63,434 nucleotides of DNA from Erysipelotrichaceae bacterium (GCA_029101345.1 JAQXQU010000162.1:1-63434), one strand, 5' to 3'. Shown: positions 51,357 to 60,414, numbered from the stretch's first letter. A program made the numbers and translations. The notes: generated from the sequence alone by a model not told the origin.

Positions 51357-52037
51357 TTATTTATCACCATTAGCATGCCATCTTTGATATATATAGTAGC
51401 CAAGACTTGAAAAGACTGCCAGGAGTATTGATAAGCCTGTTGAGACATAGAACAAAGGTGAACTAGGATCTTGGATGCTTTCACCCATCAGGGTTGCTAA
51501 AAGCATTGATGGAAACATGCCTAGAAGACCACCGACCATATGATCAAATAATGGCATTCCTGTAGCGCCAAAATAGATGGAGACAAGATCTCCTGGCAGG
51601 AAATTGACAATTCGAACAAGAAATGACAGAAAGAACTTGTTTTCATTCTGATATTCAACGATTTTATTGAACTTTGGATATTTGCTCACAAGACTTTTGG
51701 CAGACTTTTCCCCTAAATCCTTGCCGATCTGATATGGCAATAGCAGAGTGATAGCCAAACCAACAAGATTGACTATAGCAGCCATCATTGGCGAAAAGAG
51801 GTGGCCAGCGGCAATCTCAAGGACCAGCAAAGGAAAAAAGACTGTCAGGCTCTTGAAGGCATAAAGCAACCATAAGGTAATGACAGTCATAGCAGGATTT
51901 ATTGACGCCAAAGCCAATAAATCCTTTAAAGTCTTGACGGGATTTTCAATTAGGAGAAGGATCAGGATGATAAGCAAAAGAACAAGGATAGCCATCATTG
52001 CTTTTCTGAGTATATAGAGAAGTCTTTTCCCTTTCAT
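51357..52037 (-). CDS. TVP38/TMEM64 (VTT/SNARE-associated) family membrane protein
   Basis: A 226-aa polytopic protein with about six helices and the VTT-domain motif: LVLEIAAGHLFSPM, then GKDLGEKSAKS, NFLPGDLVSIYFGATGM and a GMFPSML segment. Family members scramble or move phospholipids across membranes. AAGGAGTG lies 5 nt before the ATG. Immediately downstream in genome order comes the DUF1622 gene. A weak terminator separates it from the P-type ATPase upstream. Confidence 0.9.
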   Translation of the reverse strand: MKGKRLLYILRKAMMAILVLLLIILILLLIENPVKTLKDLLALASINPAMTVITLWLLYAFKSLTVFFPLLVLEIAAGHLFSPMMAAIVNLVGLAITLLLPYQIGKDLGEKSAKSLVSKYPKFNKIVEYQNENKFFLSFLVRIVNFLPGDLVSIYFGATGMPLFDHMVGGLLGMFPSMLLATLMGESIQDPSSPLFYVSTGLSILLAVFSSLGYYIYQRWHANGDK

Positions 52038-52099
52038 CTTGCACTCCTTTTAAACACCTTAATATCATAAGCCAAAACCTTGCGATTGTCTTGATAAAA

Positions 52100-52114
52100 A
52101 ATGCTAAAAGCATT
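52100..52114 (-). terminator. Terminator after the P-type ATPase gene
   Basis: Stem AATGCT/AGCATT with a 3-nt loop and a TTTTT tail on the minus strand. A second small hairpin (ATTCC/GGAAT) precedes it. Confidence 0.65.
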
Positions 52115-52132
52115 CCAAAAAAGGAATTGCCA

Positions 52133-54736
52133 TTAGGAATGATGTCTGATTAGACCAATGAATTTCGACAGTTCCATTACTGCAAACGGAACAAGAACCA
52201 GGGCTAAGGCGATAAGATACATTCTGATGTCCAATATCACCAGTCCAAAGAGTCTGCCAATTGGACTAAAGAGTGCAGCCATGACAATTCCTACTGATAT
52301 CAAAGCTGCCAGATTCAGCTTTCCATTAGTGAAAATGCCGATCTTCAACAACGAATGCTGGCTACGCATATTGTAAGCCTGGACAATCTGGCTCAAAGAC
52401 AGGACCAGAAATGCCATGGTCTGACCAGCTTGCAAAGACGATGCCATCTTCATGCCCAGATAAAAGGCAAGCAATGACAAGCAGCCAAACATGATTCCCT
52501 GCAATGCAATTTGCCAGCCATAGCCATTGGCGAAGATGCTTTCATTTTTAGGTTTTGGAGCTTTTTTCATGACATCGCTTTCCACCTTTTCCATACCTAA
52601 GGCAATAGCTGGCAGACTATCAGTCACAAGATTGATAAGCAATAGCTGCATTGATAATAATGGTGACTTATGCCAGATGATCATTGCCACAAAGACCGTA
52701 ATGATCTCACCAATATTGGTGCCCAATAGAAAGCCAACGACTTTTTTGATATTGGCATAAATGCCTCTTCCTTCTTCAACTGCCGCCACAATTGTCGCAA
52801 AATTATCATCAGTTAATGTCATATCTGCTGCTTCCTTGGCTACATCAGTACCTGTAATGCCCATAGCACAGCCAATATCCGCTGCCTTTAGAGCCGGTGC
52901 ATCATTGACACCATCACCCGTCATGGCCACAACCATGCCCTTTTTTTGCCATGCCTTGACAATCCTGATCTTATTTTCAGGTGAAACTCTGGCATAGACG
53001 CTCACTTCCTCTACCACCTTTGCAAGCTCCTGGTCGTTAAGGGCATCCAGTTCTTTGCCAGTCATTGCTCTTTCGCCTTCATTGAGGATTCCAAGTTCCC
53101 TGGCAATAGCACTAGCGGTCATGATGTGGTCACCAGTAATCATTACCGGTCTGATACCTGCCTCTTTGCATCTGGCAACAGCATCTCCCGCCTCTTTTCT
53201 TGGCGGATCAATCATGCCAACAAGTCCAATAAAGACAAGATTGCTTTCAAGTTCATCGGTGATATCATCTATTTCCTTGTATGCTATGGCCAATACTCTT
53301 AGTGCCTTCTTGCTCATGGCATCATTGGCTTCTCTTCCCTTTGCGAGATTTCCTTTGATGCAAAGCTTTTCCATTTCATCAAAAGCACCTTTGACAATTG
53401 CCAGCTTCCTATTATCAATTTCATTTACTGTTGTCATCAGTTTGCGATCTGAATCAAATGGGAGCTCATGAAGACGTGGATATTTGTGATTTAGCTCATG
53501 CAAATCAAAACCATTGTTCTTCGCTGCTTGCAGGATGGCGGTTTCAGTTGAATCACCGATCTCTACTTCCTGACCATTTTCATCAATTGATACTGAACCA
53601 TTGCAGCAGAGGGCTCCAAACAAGAGCAGTTGTCTGATTGGCTCGCTATTAGCATTGCCAATATCTTCAAGATCTTCATATCCATCACGATAGGCTTTGG
53701 CTAGTGTCATCTGATTCATGGTCAAAGTTCCAGTCTTATCAGAACAGATGACCGAAGCACTGCCCAAGGTCTCAACAGCTGGCAAACGCTTGATAATGGC
53801 ATTTCTCTTAGCCATCCTTTCAACACCAATGGCCAAGACAATTGTAACGATGGCTGGCAATCCTTCCGGTATGGCCGATACTGCCAAAGAGACAGCAGTC
53901 ATAAAGATTTCAAGAGCGCCAATCCCACTAGCAACGCCGACCACAAAGACAATAGCACAGGCTAAAAGAGCCATAATTCCCAGATATTTTCCCAAAGATG
54001 CCAGTTTCTTCTGAAGTGGTGTCATGCCTTCTTCTTCATTTGCCAGCATATTGGCAATCTTCCCCATCTCTGTATTCATGCCTGTTGCAAAGACAACGGC
54101 CTTACCAGTTCCATAAGAGACATAACAGCCTGAATAGACCATATTCAAGCGATCACCCAATGGTGCATTTTCATCAATGACACAATCACTGTTCTTTTCA
54201 CTTGGAACCGATTCGCCAGTAAGAGCTGATTCCTCGCATTTCAATGAACTATCTCTTAATAGACGTGCATCAGCCGGTACATAATCACCTGCTTCAAGAA
54301 TGATGATGTCACCCGGAACTACTTCACTGGCATCAATCAGCACTTCCTTATGGTCTCTATAGACCTTGGCATGGGGTGTCGACATCTTCTTCAAAGCATC
54401 AAGAGCCTTTTCCGCCTTGTTTTCCTGGAAGACTCCCATTAAGGCATTCATAATGACAATAGCCATGATCAAGAGCGGTTCAACAAAATCCTTGGGTTGC
54501 TTCTCTATTATCGCAATGATGAAGGAGATGATTGCAGCAGCTAAGAGAATCAGGATCATAACATCCTTGAACTGATCCAGAAAGCGCATGAGATTGGACT
54601 TTTTCCTCTTCTGTGCCAATACGTTTTTTCCATATATCTTCTGACGATCAATGGCTTCCTTACTGCTCAAGCCAGCATTTTCATCGGTATTCAATTCGTT
54701 CAGTACTTCTTCTTTTGTTTTATCGTAAAATATCAA
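52133..54736 (-). CDS. P-type IIA cation ATPase (Ca2+/Mn2+ exporter)
   Basis: ATP-driven cation pump of the plasma membrane, 867 aa. All catalytic motifs are present: TGES in the actuator domain (CEESALTGESVPSEK), DKTGTLTMNQ for phosphorylation, TGDGVNDAPALKAADIG in the hinge. Ion-site motifs are AIPEGLPA in helix 4, GTNIGEI in helix 5 and NLVTDSLPA in helix 6, as in bacterial Ca2+ and PMR1-type pumps. The start is TTG, about 10 nt after GAGGAGG. The nearby Mn2+ riboswitch faces away from this gene but hints at a Mn2+ role. Confidence 0.94.
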   Translation of the reverse strand: MIFYDKTKEEVLNELNTDENAGLSSKEAIDRQKIYGKNVLAQKRKKSNLMRFLDQFKDVMILILLAAAIISFIIAIIEKQPKDFVEPLLIMAIVIMNALMGVFQENKAEKALDALKKMSTPHAKVYRDHKEVLIDASEVVPGDIIILEAGDYVPADARLLRDSSLKCEESALTGESVPSEKNSDCVIDENAPLGDRLNMVYSGCYVSYGTGKAVVFATGMNTEMGKIANMLANEEEGMTPLQKKLASLGKYLGIMALLACAIVFVVGVASGIGALEIFMTAVSLAVSAIPEGLPAIVTIVLAIGVERMAKRNAIIKRLPAVETLGSASVICSDKTGTLTMNQMTLAKAYRDGYEDLEDIGNANSEPIRQLLLFGALCCNGSVSIDENGQEVEIGDSTETAILQAAKNNGFDLHELNHKYPRLHELPFDSDRKLMTTVNEIDNRKLAIVKGAFDEMEKLCIKGNLAKGREANDAMSKKALRVLAIAYKEIDDITDELESNLVFIGLVGMIDPPRKEAGDAVARCKEAGIRPVMITGDHIMTASAIARELGILNEGERAMTGKELDALNDQELAKVVEEVSVYARVSPENKIRIVKAWQKKGMVVAMTGDGVNDAPALKAADIGCAMGITGTDVAKEAADMTLTDDNFATIVAAVEEGRGIYANIKKVVGFLLGTNIGEIITVFVAMIIWHKSPLLSMQLLLINLVTDSLPAIALGMEKVESDVMKKAPKPKNESIFANGYGWQIALQGIMFGCLSLLAFYLGMKMASSLQAGQTMAFLVLSLSQIVQAYNMRSQHSLLKIGIFTNGKLNLAALISVGIVMAALFSPIGRLFGLVILDIRMYLIALALVLVPFAVMELSKFIGLIRHHS

Positions 54737-54786
54737 GTCAATACTTCCTCCTCTACTACCAATTGTCTTGACTAGTGTTGCTTCTG

Positions 54787-54826
54787 TCTTTGGTCAAAGA
54801 TGAAAGAGTGTCCTGTTTTTGGACAC
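54787..54826. promoter_or_regulatory. Two palindromes between the ATPase gene and the riboswitch
   Basis: TCTTTG-GT-CAAAGA (54787-54800) and GTGTCC-N7-GGACAC (54808-54826) lie in the divergent promoter region. TGTCC/GGACA half-sites are common TetR-type operators, and a TetR gene is encoded next door. Functional assignment is inference. Confidence 0.45.
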
Positions 54827-54873
54827 AATTGATGAACTGAGTAATAATGTTGTGCTAAATTCCAAATGTTTGA

Positions 54874-54902
54874 TTGCACTAAAAAGGAATAGTTAGTATA
54901 TT
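54874..54902 (+). promoter_or_regulatory. Promoter of the riboswitch-tetR transcript
   Basis: TTGCAC (54874-54879) and TATATT (54897-54902) are 17 nt apart. The predicted start falls right at the first base of the aptamer. Confidence 0.6.
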
Positions 54903-54908
54903 GAAGTT

Positions 54909-54993
54909 GAATAAGGGAGTAGTCTGCACAAATGTGTGATGATGCCAACAACCGGAAATATTCCTGGTGTTATCTTAATTGACGAGACTTATC
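54909..54993 (+). ncRNA. yybP-ykoY (Mn2+) riboswitch aptamer
   Basis: The 5' strand AATAAGGGAGTAG matches the conserved GGGGAGUAG element, and the 3' strand GACGAGACTTAT matches the conserved closing AGACUU strand, so the ends pair as P1 (ATAAG/CTTAT). Between them are a small hairpin and a longer stem with CCAACAACC facing GGTGTT, as expected for the family. It is oriented + and precedes the TetR gene, not the divergent ATPase. The family assignment rests on motif recall, not a covariance model search. Confidence 0.75.
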
Positions 54994-55021
54994 TGCATTA
55001 GCTGATAGGTCTTTTATTTTT
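54985..55021 (+). terminator. Riboswitch-controlled terminator
   Basis: AGACTTATC (54985-54993) can pair with GATAGGTCT (55004-55012) to form a terminator followed by TTTATTTTT. AGACTTATC is also the 3' strand of the aptamer P1. Metal binding would hold P1 and so block the terminator, giving an ON switch. Confidence 0.75.
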
Positions 55022-55055
55022 CCCGTTAGCTAGTGATAAAGAGAGGAAACAGATA

Positions 55056-55613
55056 ATGTCAGACACAAAGATTACCAAATTGGCATTGGCCAATTCCCTT
55101 ATGGAAATGATGGAAGAAATGCCCTTTGAAGATATCAAAGTGACTTCCATCGCAGCTCGCTGCAATCTAAACCGCAAAAGTTTCTACTACCATTTTCTAG
55201 ACAAATATGATCTGGTCTGCTGGATTTTCGACAATGACCTGAAAAAAGCAGAAAAGAAGAAAGCTGACGACTACTTTGAAGCAGTTTTCAATCTATGTGA
55301 AACAATGATGGACAACAAGGGATTTTATCAGAAAGCTCTTTTAAACAAGGGTCAGAACTGCTTAAGAGACCATTTGAAGGATTGCCTTTCCAAGATGATT
55401 GCAGGTTATATCAAAGAAAGAATGGAAATGAATATGTTCAGTGAGCTCTATATTGATTTTTTAGCTGATTCAATGCTTAAAGCCATTGAAAAACTGTTAA
55501 ATGATGATAGCTTGGATCCTTTCCAATTTGTAAATGGAATCAAAGCCATCATCCAACAAGGTACTGCAATAATTGCCGGCACTATGACTGGCGATAATTT
55601 AGCTAGTTCTTAA
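55056..55613 (+). CDS. TetR/AcrR family regulator (DhaS-like)
   Basis: A 185-aa dimeric regulator. The helix-turn-helix spans about residues 25-50 (VTSIAARCNLNRKSFYYHFLDKYDL), ending in the conserved YYHF. The C-terminal ligand domain resembles the TetR_C_8/DhaS group. GAGAGG precedes the ATG. It is transcribed through the Mn2+ riboswitch terminator, and is therefore expected to respond to metal. Its target may be the divergent P-type ATPase, whose promoter region holds palindromes. Confidence 0.87.
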   Translation: MSDTKITKLALANSLMEMMEEMPFEDIKVTSIAARCNLNRKSFYYHFLDKYDLVCWIFDNDLKKAEKKKADDYFEAVFNLCETMMDNKGFYQKALLNKGQNCLRDHLKDCLSKMIAGYIKERMEMNMFSELYIDFLADSMLKAIEKLLNDDSLDPFQFVNGIKAIIQQGTAIIAGTMTGDNLASS

Positions 55614-55628
55614 TAGCAAGGAGGAAAA

Positions 55629-56444
55629 GTGCATCTATTATTTGCCATTAATCAAAAACATATCCCGCTTCTTTACAGTTGTCTTAATTCCATAGCCATC
55701 AAAGGTGGTGAAGATAACTATGACATCCATCTTCTCAATTCAGATTTTGATCAAAGAGTTCGGGATGAAATAATCAAAACAATTGATAAAAGATTTCATT
55801 GCCATTTTGTCAATGTCCCCAAAGACCTTTTTGCCGGTTTCCCAGAAACCAGACGCTACCCGGTTCAGATCTACTATCGCTTGGCAGCCCCTTTTCTCTT
55901 AAGTGAAGACATTGACCGTGTCCTTTATCTTGATGTCGATACCATCATCATCAACCCGCTTGCTAGCCTTTATAACCTTGATTTTGAGGATAAGTGGTTT
56001 GTGGCTTGCAGCCACACTGATCAAATCCTCAACAAAATCAATCAGATCCGACTGCAAACCGAAAAGGAAGTCCCTTATGTCAATACTGGTGTCCTCCTTA
56101 TGAATCTAGGGAAACTAAGAAAGAATCTTAATCTGAATGATATCAGAAACTTCCCTAATGAATACCAGCTACCCCTTTTCCTTCCAGATCAGGATATTCT
56201 GACAGCTCTTTATGGTGATAAGGTCAAGATTGCTGATGAACTTCTATACAATATATCCGATCGCATCCTCTTTATGAATAATGCTAAGATGCATAGCGAA
56301 AAGATCAATGTTGACTGGGTCAGAAAGAACAGCGTCATCATCCATTACTTTGGCAAAAACAAGCCTTGGAACAAGGATTATTTCGGTCTTTTGGATGTCT
56401 TCTATCACGAATATGGATTGCCAATAGACAATAGCAAGCAATAA
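55629..56444 (+). CDS. Glycosyltransferase family 8
   Basis: A retaining glycosyltransferase of 271 aa, cytoplasmic, likely building surface glycans from UDP-sugars. The metal-binding DxD is YLDVDTIII near residue 100, preceded by YYRLAAPFLL. A VNTGVLLMNL segment near 152 and a PDQDILT motif near 190 are typical of GT8, as is a late HYFG-x-NKPWN (His and Trp). The start is GTG, 4 nt after GGAGG. It lies 15 nt after tetR, so the pair may be co-transcribed. Confidence 0.9.
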   Translation: MHLLFAINQKHIPLLYSCLNSIAIKGGEDNYDIHLLNSDFDQRVRDEIIKTIDKRFHCHFVNVPKDLFAGFPETRRYPVQIYYRLAAPFLLSEDIDRVLYLDVDTIIINPLASLYNLDFEDKWFVACSHTDQILNKINQIRLQTEKEVPYVNTGVLLMNLGKLRKNLNLNDIRNFPNEYQLPLFLPDQDILTALYGDKVKIADELLYNISDRILFMNNAKMHSEKINVDWVRKNSVIIHYFGKNKPWNKDYFGLLDVFYHEYGLPIDNSKQ

Positions 56445-56516
56445 GCATTGATTTAGTCCTGCTTTTTCAGTTTTCTTTAAGTTTTCAATCATTATTATGA
56501 AACCAGGAGAAAAAAG

Positions 56517-58088
56517 ATGAAAAAGATACTGGATATTATGATTGTATTGCTAATGGCAATAACGATGACTGCCTGTTCTGATAACAGTTCAAATGGCAAT
56601 AATACTGATAATGCCAAATACGAGGATGCCCATCTCATAATGCTAAATGGTGATAGTGCAACCATTGATGGAATAGCCATTGATGAATATGACTACACTT
56701 GGCACTCTGATCCAAGTAAAGTCCACAATGAAGTCGTTAATGCACCAGCTGAGTATTATACAGGAACAAAACCGGAAACCGATGCCACTGCCTATATTGA
56801 CCACGAACTCTACTACTATCCTGAATTGCCTGAAGAAAGCTTCAAGCTTGTTAATTATGATGGTGAGATGGAATGGGCCTCTTATTATTGCGATGGCGAA
56901 AATGAAAACTACATCTTTGCGACCCTTCCAGCCTTTGAAAGCAGTTTGATTCCAAATGAAATGATGCATAGCGAAGAAGAAGCTGCTCAAAACAAAGTCC
57001 TTCATATCACCAAAGCCGGAACCTATATTCTTGAAGGCAACTGGGATGGTCAGATCCTTATCGATCTTGGTGCTGAAGAAGAAACCTTCACTGACGAAAA
57101 TGCCAAAGTCAAACTGGTATTGAATGGTGTCAATATCAATTGCACAGTCGCACCAGCTTTGATTTTTGATGACCTTTATGAGTGTGATAACGCCTGGGAG
57201 GAAAAAGAAACCTACCCTTCCACCATTGATACAGCCAATGCAGGAGCAAGTGTTATTATTGCTGATGATAGTGACAATACCATTACTGGTCAGAACATTT
57301 ATCGCATGCTGCTGACAAAATACAAGAACGATGATTCCAGTGATGCAATCAAAACCCAAAAGAAAGCCAGAAAAATTGATGCGCCACTATATTCATATGT
57401 CACGATGAATATCGATAGCGAAGAAAAAGGTACTGGTACCTTGACCATCAATTCAAGTTTTGAAGGCCTTGGTACCGAACTGCATTTGAGCATCCTTGGC
57501 GGAAACATCTCCATCAACTCTGCTAATGATGGCATTAATGTGAATGAAGACAATGTATCAATTGCATCATTCAATGGAGGAAATCTGACAATCAATGCTG
57601 GATCTGGGGCTGAAGGTGATGGCATTGACTCCAATGGCTATATCGTCATTGCTGGATCAACAATCAATATCAATGGCGTGACTAGACCTGATAGTGCAAT
57701 TGATAGTGAAGACGGTATCACCTTTACTGCCGGAAAAATCTTTATTGATGGTGAAGAATACACAACCGAAGAAACATTCCTAAGAGAAATTTCCAGCCAA
57801 AATCAGGGATTTGGTGGTCGTACAATGGGAAACGGTGCATTTAACAAAGGAGAAGAGATTGATCTGAATGCGCTTATTCTTGAATACTTTGAGGATTTTG
57901 ACATCAAGTCATTCAAACAGGCAGTAGCTGAGCTTGATGATGATGCAACAATTGAAGATGTTCTTGAACTGCTGGGTGTTGATCTAAACAGCCTGAGCCT
58001 TCCATTACCAGGTGGCGATTTCTTTGAGAGAAACGACAGCTTCTTTATAGATGGCAATCAAAGCAAAGGCAGGGAACCATCCAATTAA
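56517..58088 (+). CDS. Carbohydrate-binding lipoprotein (Cthe_2159 family)
   Basis: A secreted lipoprotein of 523 aa with lipobox MTAC. The central part is a right-handed beta-helix-like repeat region (ILEGNWDGQILIDLG, VKLVLNGVNI, GNISINSANDGINVNEDN, GNLTINAGSGAEGDGIDSNG) typical of Cthe_2159 cellulose/pectate-binding proteins. The C-terminal 100 residues (ALILEYFEDFDIKSFKQAV and a Gly-rich end) are not recognised. GGAG is placed well before the ATG. It is a single gene with its own hairpin downstream. Confidence 0.88.
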   Translation: MKKILDIMIVLLMAITMTACSDNSSNGNNTDNAKYEDAHLIMLNGDSATIDGIAIDEYDYTWHSDPSKVHNEVVNAPAEYYTGTKPETDATAYIDHELYYYPELPEESFKLVNYDGEMEWASYYCDGENENYIFATLPAFESSLIPNEMMHSEEEAAQNKVLHITKAGTYILEGNWDGQILIDLGAEEETFTDENAKVKLVLNGVNINCTVAPALIFDDLYECDNAWEEKETYPSTIDTANAGASVIIADDSDNTITGQNIYRMLLTKYKNDDSSDAIKTQKKARKIDAPLYSYVTMNIDSEEKGTGTLTINSSFEGLGTELHLSILGGNISINSANDGINVNEDNVSIASFNGGNLTINAGSGAEGDGIDSNGYIVIAGSTININGVTRPDSAIDSEDGITFTAGKIFIDGEEYTTEETFLREISSQNQGFGGRTMGNGAFNKGEEIDLNALILEYFEDFDIKSFKQAVAELDDDATIEDVLELLGVDLNSLSLPLPGGDFFERNDSFFIDGNQSKGREPSN

Positions 58089-58128
58089 TCCATCTCAAAA
58101 GCATTTATCACAAGCCTAAGGAAACAAG

Positions 58129-58168
58129 GCTTCTAACCAAAGGTCAGTACTTTGCAAGAAGCTTTTTT
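58129..58168 (+). terminator. Terminator of the Cthe_2159 family gene
   Basis: GCTTCT...AGAAGC with an inner AAAG/CTTT stem, followed by TTTTTT. Confidence 0.6.
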
Positions 58169-58171
58169 CAT

Positions 58172-58316
58172 TCAGCATTCATTTCATTATCTAGAGCTTC
58201 TGTATTAGCTGATGTTTCTTCATTATACAAATCTTTTTTCAACCACCGGTTTACCTTGGCTTATTTTCTAAACACTCTTCTGCTTGGCTAAAATCAAAGC
58301 TGCATGTTAGGATGCA
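58172..58316 (-). pseudogene. Decayed minus-strand reading frame
   Basis: Two adjacent stop-free pieces in different frames read like coding sequence. One ends Leu-Asp-Asn-Glu-Met-Asn-Ala-Glu-stop at 58172 and the other contains SFDFSQAEECLENK. A frameshift separates them. The family is not recognised. It may be the tail of a lost gene, or chance. Confidence 0.35.
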
Positions 58317-58367
58317 TTATTGAGGGCTGAATTTCCAAAAGTTGAATATTAATCAAGTTAAAATGTC

Positions 58368-58373
58368 TATAAT
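58368..58373 (+). promoter_or_regulatory. -10 element placing the rarA start on the ATG
   Basis: A perfect TATAAT ends 6 nt before the ATG at 58380, so the predicted start site is the A of the start codon. Confidence 0.5.
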
Positions 58374-58379
58374 TAAGTT

Positions 58380-59675
58380 ATGAATGATCTCTTTTCCCAC
58401 GAAAATGACTATCGCCCCTTAGCCGAAAGGATGCGGCCTACTGATTTAAAGGACTTTGTTGGACAAGAAGCAATCGTTGGCAAAGATTCACCAATTGCCA
58501 GGATGATTGAAGCAGATAACATCTCTTCCATGATTCTCTGGGGACCACCAGGAGTTGGCAAGACAACAATTGCCAAAATCATTGCCAAAAGAACCAATTC
58601 AGCATTTTATGAGCTTTCAGCAACCACAGCCGGCATCAAAGACATCAAGGAACTAGTTGAAAGAGCAAAGGCCAATCGTTTTCTAGATAAGCGAACCATC
58701 GTCTTTGTGGATGAAATCCATCGCTTCAATAAATCCCAGCAGGATACTTTCCTGCCTTATGTTGAAAATGGTGACATCATCCTGATTGGCGCTACAACTG
58801 AGAATCCTTCCTTTGAAGTCAATAGTGCCCTTCTTTCAAGAACCAAGGTCTATGTCCTCAACAGTCTGGCTTTTGATGATCTCACAAAGATACTTGATAA
58901 TGCCATTAATCGTTATTATTCATCAATAAGCTTCTCTCTTGAAAGCAAGCAGGCTATTGTTGAACTAGGAGCTGGTGATGCTCGCAGCATGCTCAATACC
59001 CTTGAGAATCTCATCAACATTACCGGCAAGGATGTCATTGGGATAGAAGATGTTAAGAAATATGCTTCATCCAAGTCGTTTCTCTATGACAAGAAAGGGG
59101 AAGAGCACTATAACATCATTTCAGCTCTGCATAAATCAATGCGCAATTCTGATCCTGATGCCGCCCTCTATTATCTTGCCCGCATGTTTGAAGCAGGTGA
59201 AGATCCTCTTTATATTGCCAGAAGACTGGTTCGCTTTGCTTCAGAAGATGTTGGTCTAGCTGACCCCAATGCCCTGACCCAGGCCATCAATGCCTATCAG
59301 GCAGCCCATTATCTTGGTGTTCCGGAATGCAATGTCAATCTAGCCCAAGCTGTCATCTATCTATCAGTGACTGCTAAATCCAATTCAGTCTATAAGGCAT
59401 ACGAGGAAGTCAAGAAGGATGCCAAAAGGACCATGGATCTCAAAGTACCTCTTCATCTTCGCAATGCTGTAACCAAGCTCTCCAAGGAACTCCATTATGG
59501 TGAAGGCTATCAATATGCCCATGATGAGGAAGAATCCATCACAGGCATGCAATGCCTGCCTGAACCCCTTGAAAACAGGACCTACTATCATCCCAGCGAT
59601 AATGGCAAGGAAAAGAATGTCAAGCAAACCCTTAAGCATATCAATGACATCAGAATGCGCAAACGTTCCAAATGA
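58380..59675 (+). CDS. rarA: Replication-associated recombination protein A (RarA/MgsA)
   Basis: A AAA+ ATPase at replication forks, 431 aa, standard size. Walker A GPPGVGKTT is near residues 55-63. Walker B is FVDEIHRFNKSQQD near 109-122. The GATTENPSFEVNSALLSR segment (sensor 1 region) and the C-terminal tetramerisation domain with VKKDAKRTMDLKVPLHLRNA are all present. No Shine-Dalgarno is visible and the -10 puts the transcript start at the ATG, so a leaderless mRNA is likely. Confidence 0.95.
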   Translation: MNDLFSHENDYRPLAERMRPTDLKDFVGQEAIVGKDSPIARMIEADNISSMILWGPPGVGKTTIAKIIAKRTNSAFYELSATTAGIKDIKELVERAKANRFLDKRTIVFVDEIHRFNKSQQDTFLPYVENGDIILIGATTENPSFEVNSALLSRTKVYVLNSLAFDDLTKILDNAINRYYSSISFSLESKQAIVELGAGDARSMLNTLENLINITGKDVIGIEDVKKYASSKSFLYDKKGEEHYNIISALHKSMRNSDPDAALYYLARMFEAGEDPLYIARRLVRFASEDVGLADPNALTQAINAYQAAHYLGVPECNVNLAQAVIYLSVTAKSNSVYKAYEEVKKDAKRTMDLKVPLHLRNAVTKLSKELHYGEGYQYAHDEEESITGMQCLPEPLENRTYYHPSDNGKEKNVKQTLKHINDIRMRKRSK

Positions 59676-59716
59676 TTTTCGTAACCATAATTCTTTAATA
59701 GACCAATTCATTAATT

Positions 59717-59722
59717 TATAAT
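59717..59722 (+). promoter_or_regulatory. -10 element of the rubredoxin-flavin protein gene
   Basis: A perfect TATAAT 24 nt before the ATG at 59747, with only a weak -35-like TTTAAT 17 nt upstream. Confidence 0.45.
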
Positions 59723-59746
59723 GATAATAGAGAGGCAGGTAATAAT

Positions 59747-60364
59747 ATGAATGATAAAGCAATGTTTTCTTTGACCTATGGTCTTTTTGCCCTAACAGCA
59801 AAAATGGATGGCGTTGATAATGGTTGCATCATCAATACAGCTATGCAGGTAACTGATACCCCAAAACGCATTTCCATCACTGTCAACAAATCAAATCATA
59901 CCCATGATATGATCATGGCTACTGGCATCTTCAACATTTCCATCTTCTCAGAAAAAGCTACCTTTGATACTTTCAAACGCTTTGGTTTCCAATCTGGCAG
60001 AGATGTCAAAAAGTTTGATGGCTATAATCCATGGAAATACAGTGCCAATGGACTGGCATATCTGACTGAAGGCACTAATGCCTATATCAGTGCCAGAGTT
60101 GAAAAGACTGTGGACCTTGGAACCCACACCATGTTTATTGCCACCATTGAAGATATGGATGTTTTATCTAATGACCCTTCTGCAACCTATGCCTACTACC
60201 ATGCACATATCAAGCCAAAACCACAGGAAACAAAACCTAGTGGCAAGACTGGCTATCGTTGCAAGGTCTGTGGCTATGTCTATGAAGGCGATGAACTTCC
60301 TGAGGATTTCATCTGTCCTTGGTGCAAACATGGTGCTAGTGACTTTGAAAAAGTCGAATTATAA
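59747..60364 (+). CDS. High-molecular-weight rubredoxin (flavin reductase plus rubredoxin)
   Basis: A soluble redox protein of 205 aa. Residues 1-150 are an FMN-binding flavin reductase-like domain (FALTAKMDGVDNGCIINTAMQV near the N-terminus). A short Pro/Lys linker leads to a C-terminal rubredoxin with CKVCGYVYEG and CPWCKHGAS, the four Fe ligands. This matches the Hrb proteins of anaerobes, which pass electrons to oxygen- or NO-reducing flavodiiron proteins. GAGGCAGG is before the ATG. No flavodiiron partner is in the window. Confidence 0.92.
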   Translation: MNDKAMFSLTYGLFALTAKMDGVDNGCIINTAMQVTDTPKRISITVNKSNHTHDMIMATGIFNISIFSEKATFDTFKRFGFQSGRDVKKFDGYNPWKYSANGLAYLTEGTNAYISARVEKTVDLGTHTMFIATIEDMDVLSNDPSATYAYYHAHIKPKPQETKPSGKTGYRCKVCGYVYEGDELPEDFICPWCKHGASDFEKVEL

Positions 60365-60377
60365 CCTTATCCAAATT

Positions 60378-60414
60378 AAAAGGAAAACGCTGAAGATATC
60401 AGCGTTTTCCTTTT
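60378..60414. terminator. Strong terminator after the Hrb gene
   Basis: A perfect 16-bp stem (AAAAGGAAAACGCTGA and its complement) with a 5-nt loop and A/T tracts at both ends. The second arm also contains the stop of a decayed minus-strand frame. Confidence 0.92.

Noticed and set aside
56643-57359. A 238-codon open frame on the minus strand inside the Cthe_2159-type gene
   Set aside because: Long only because of the biased composition of the real + strand gene. It has no ribosome binding site and its protein (Ile/Phe/Val-rich) resembles no family.
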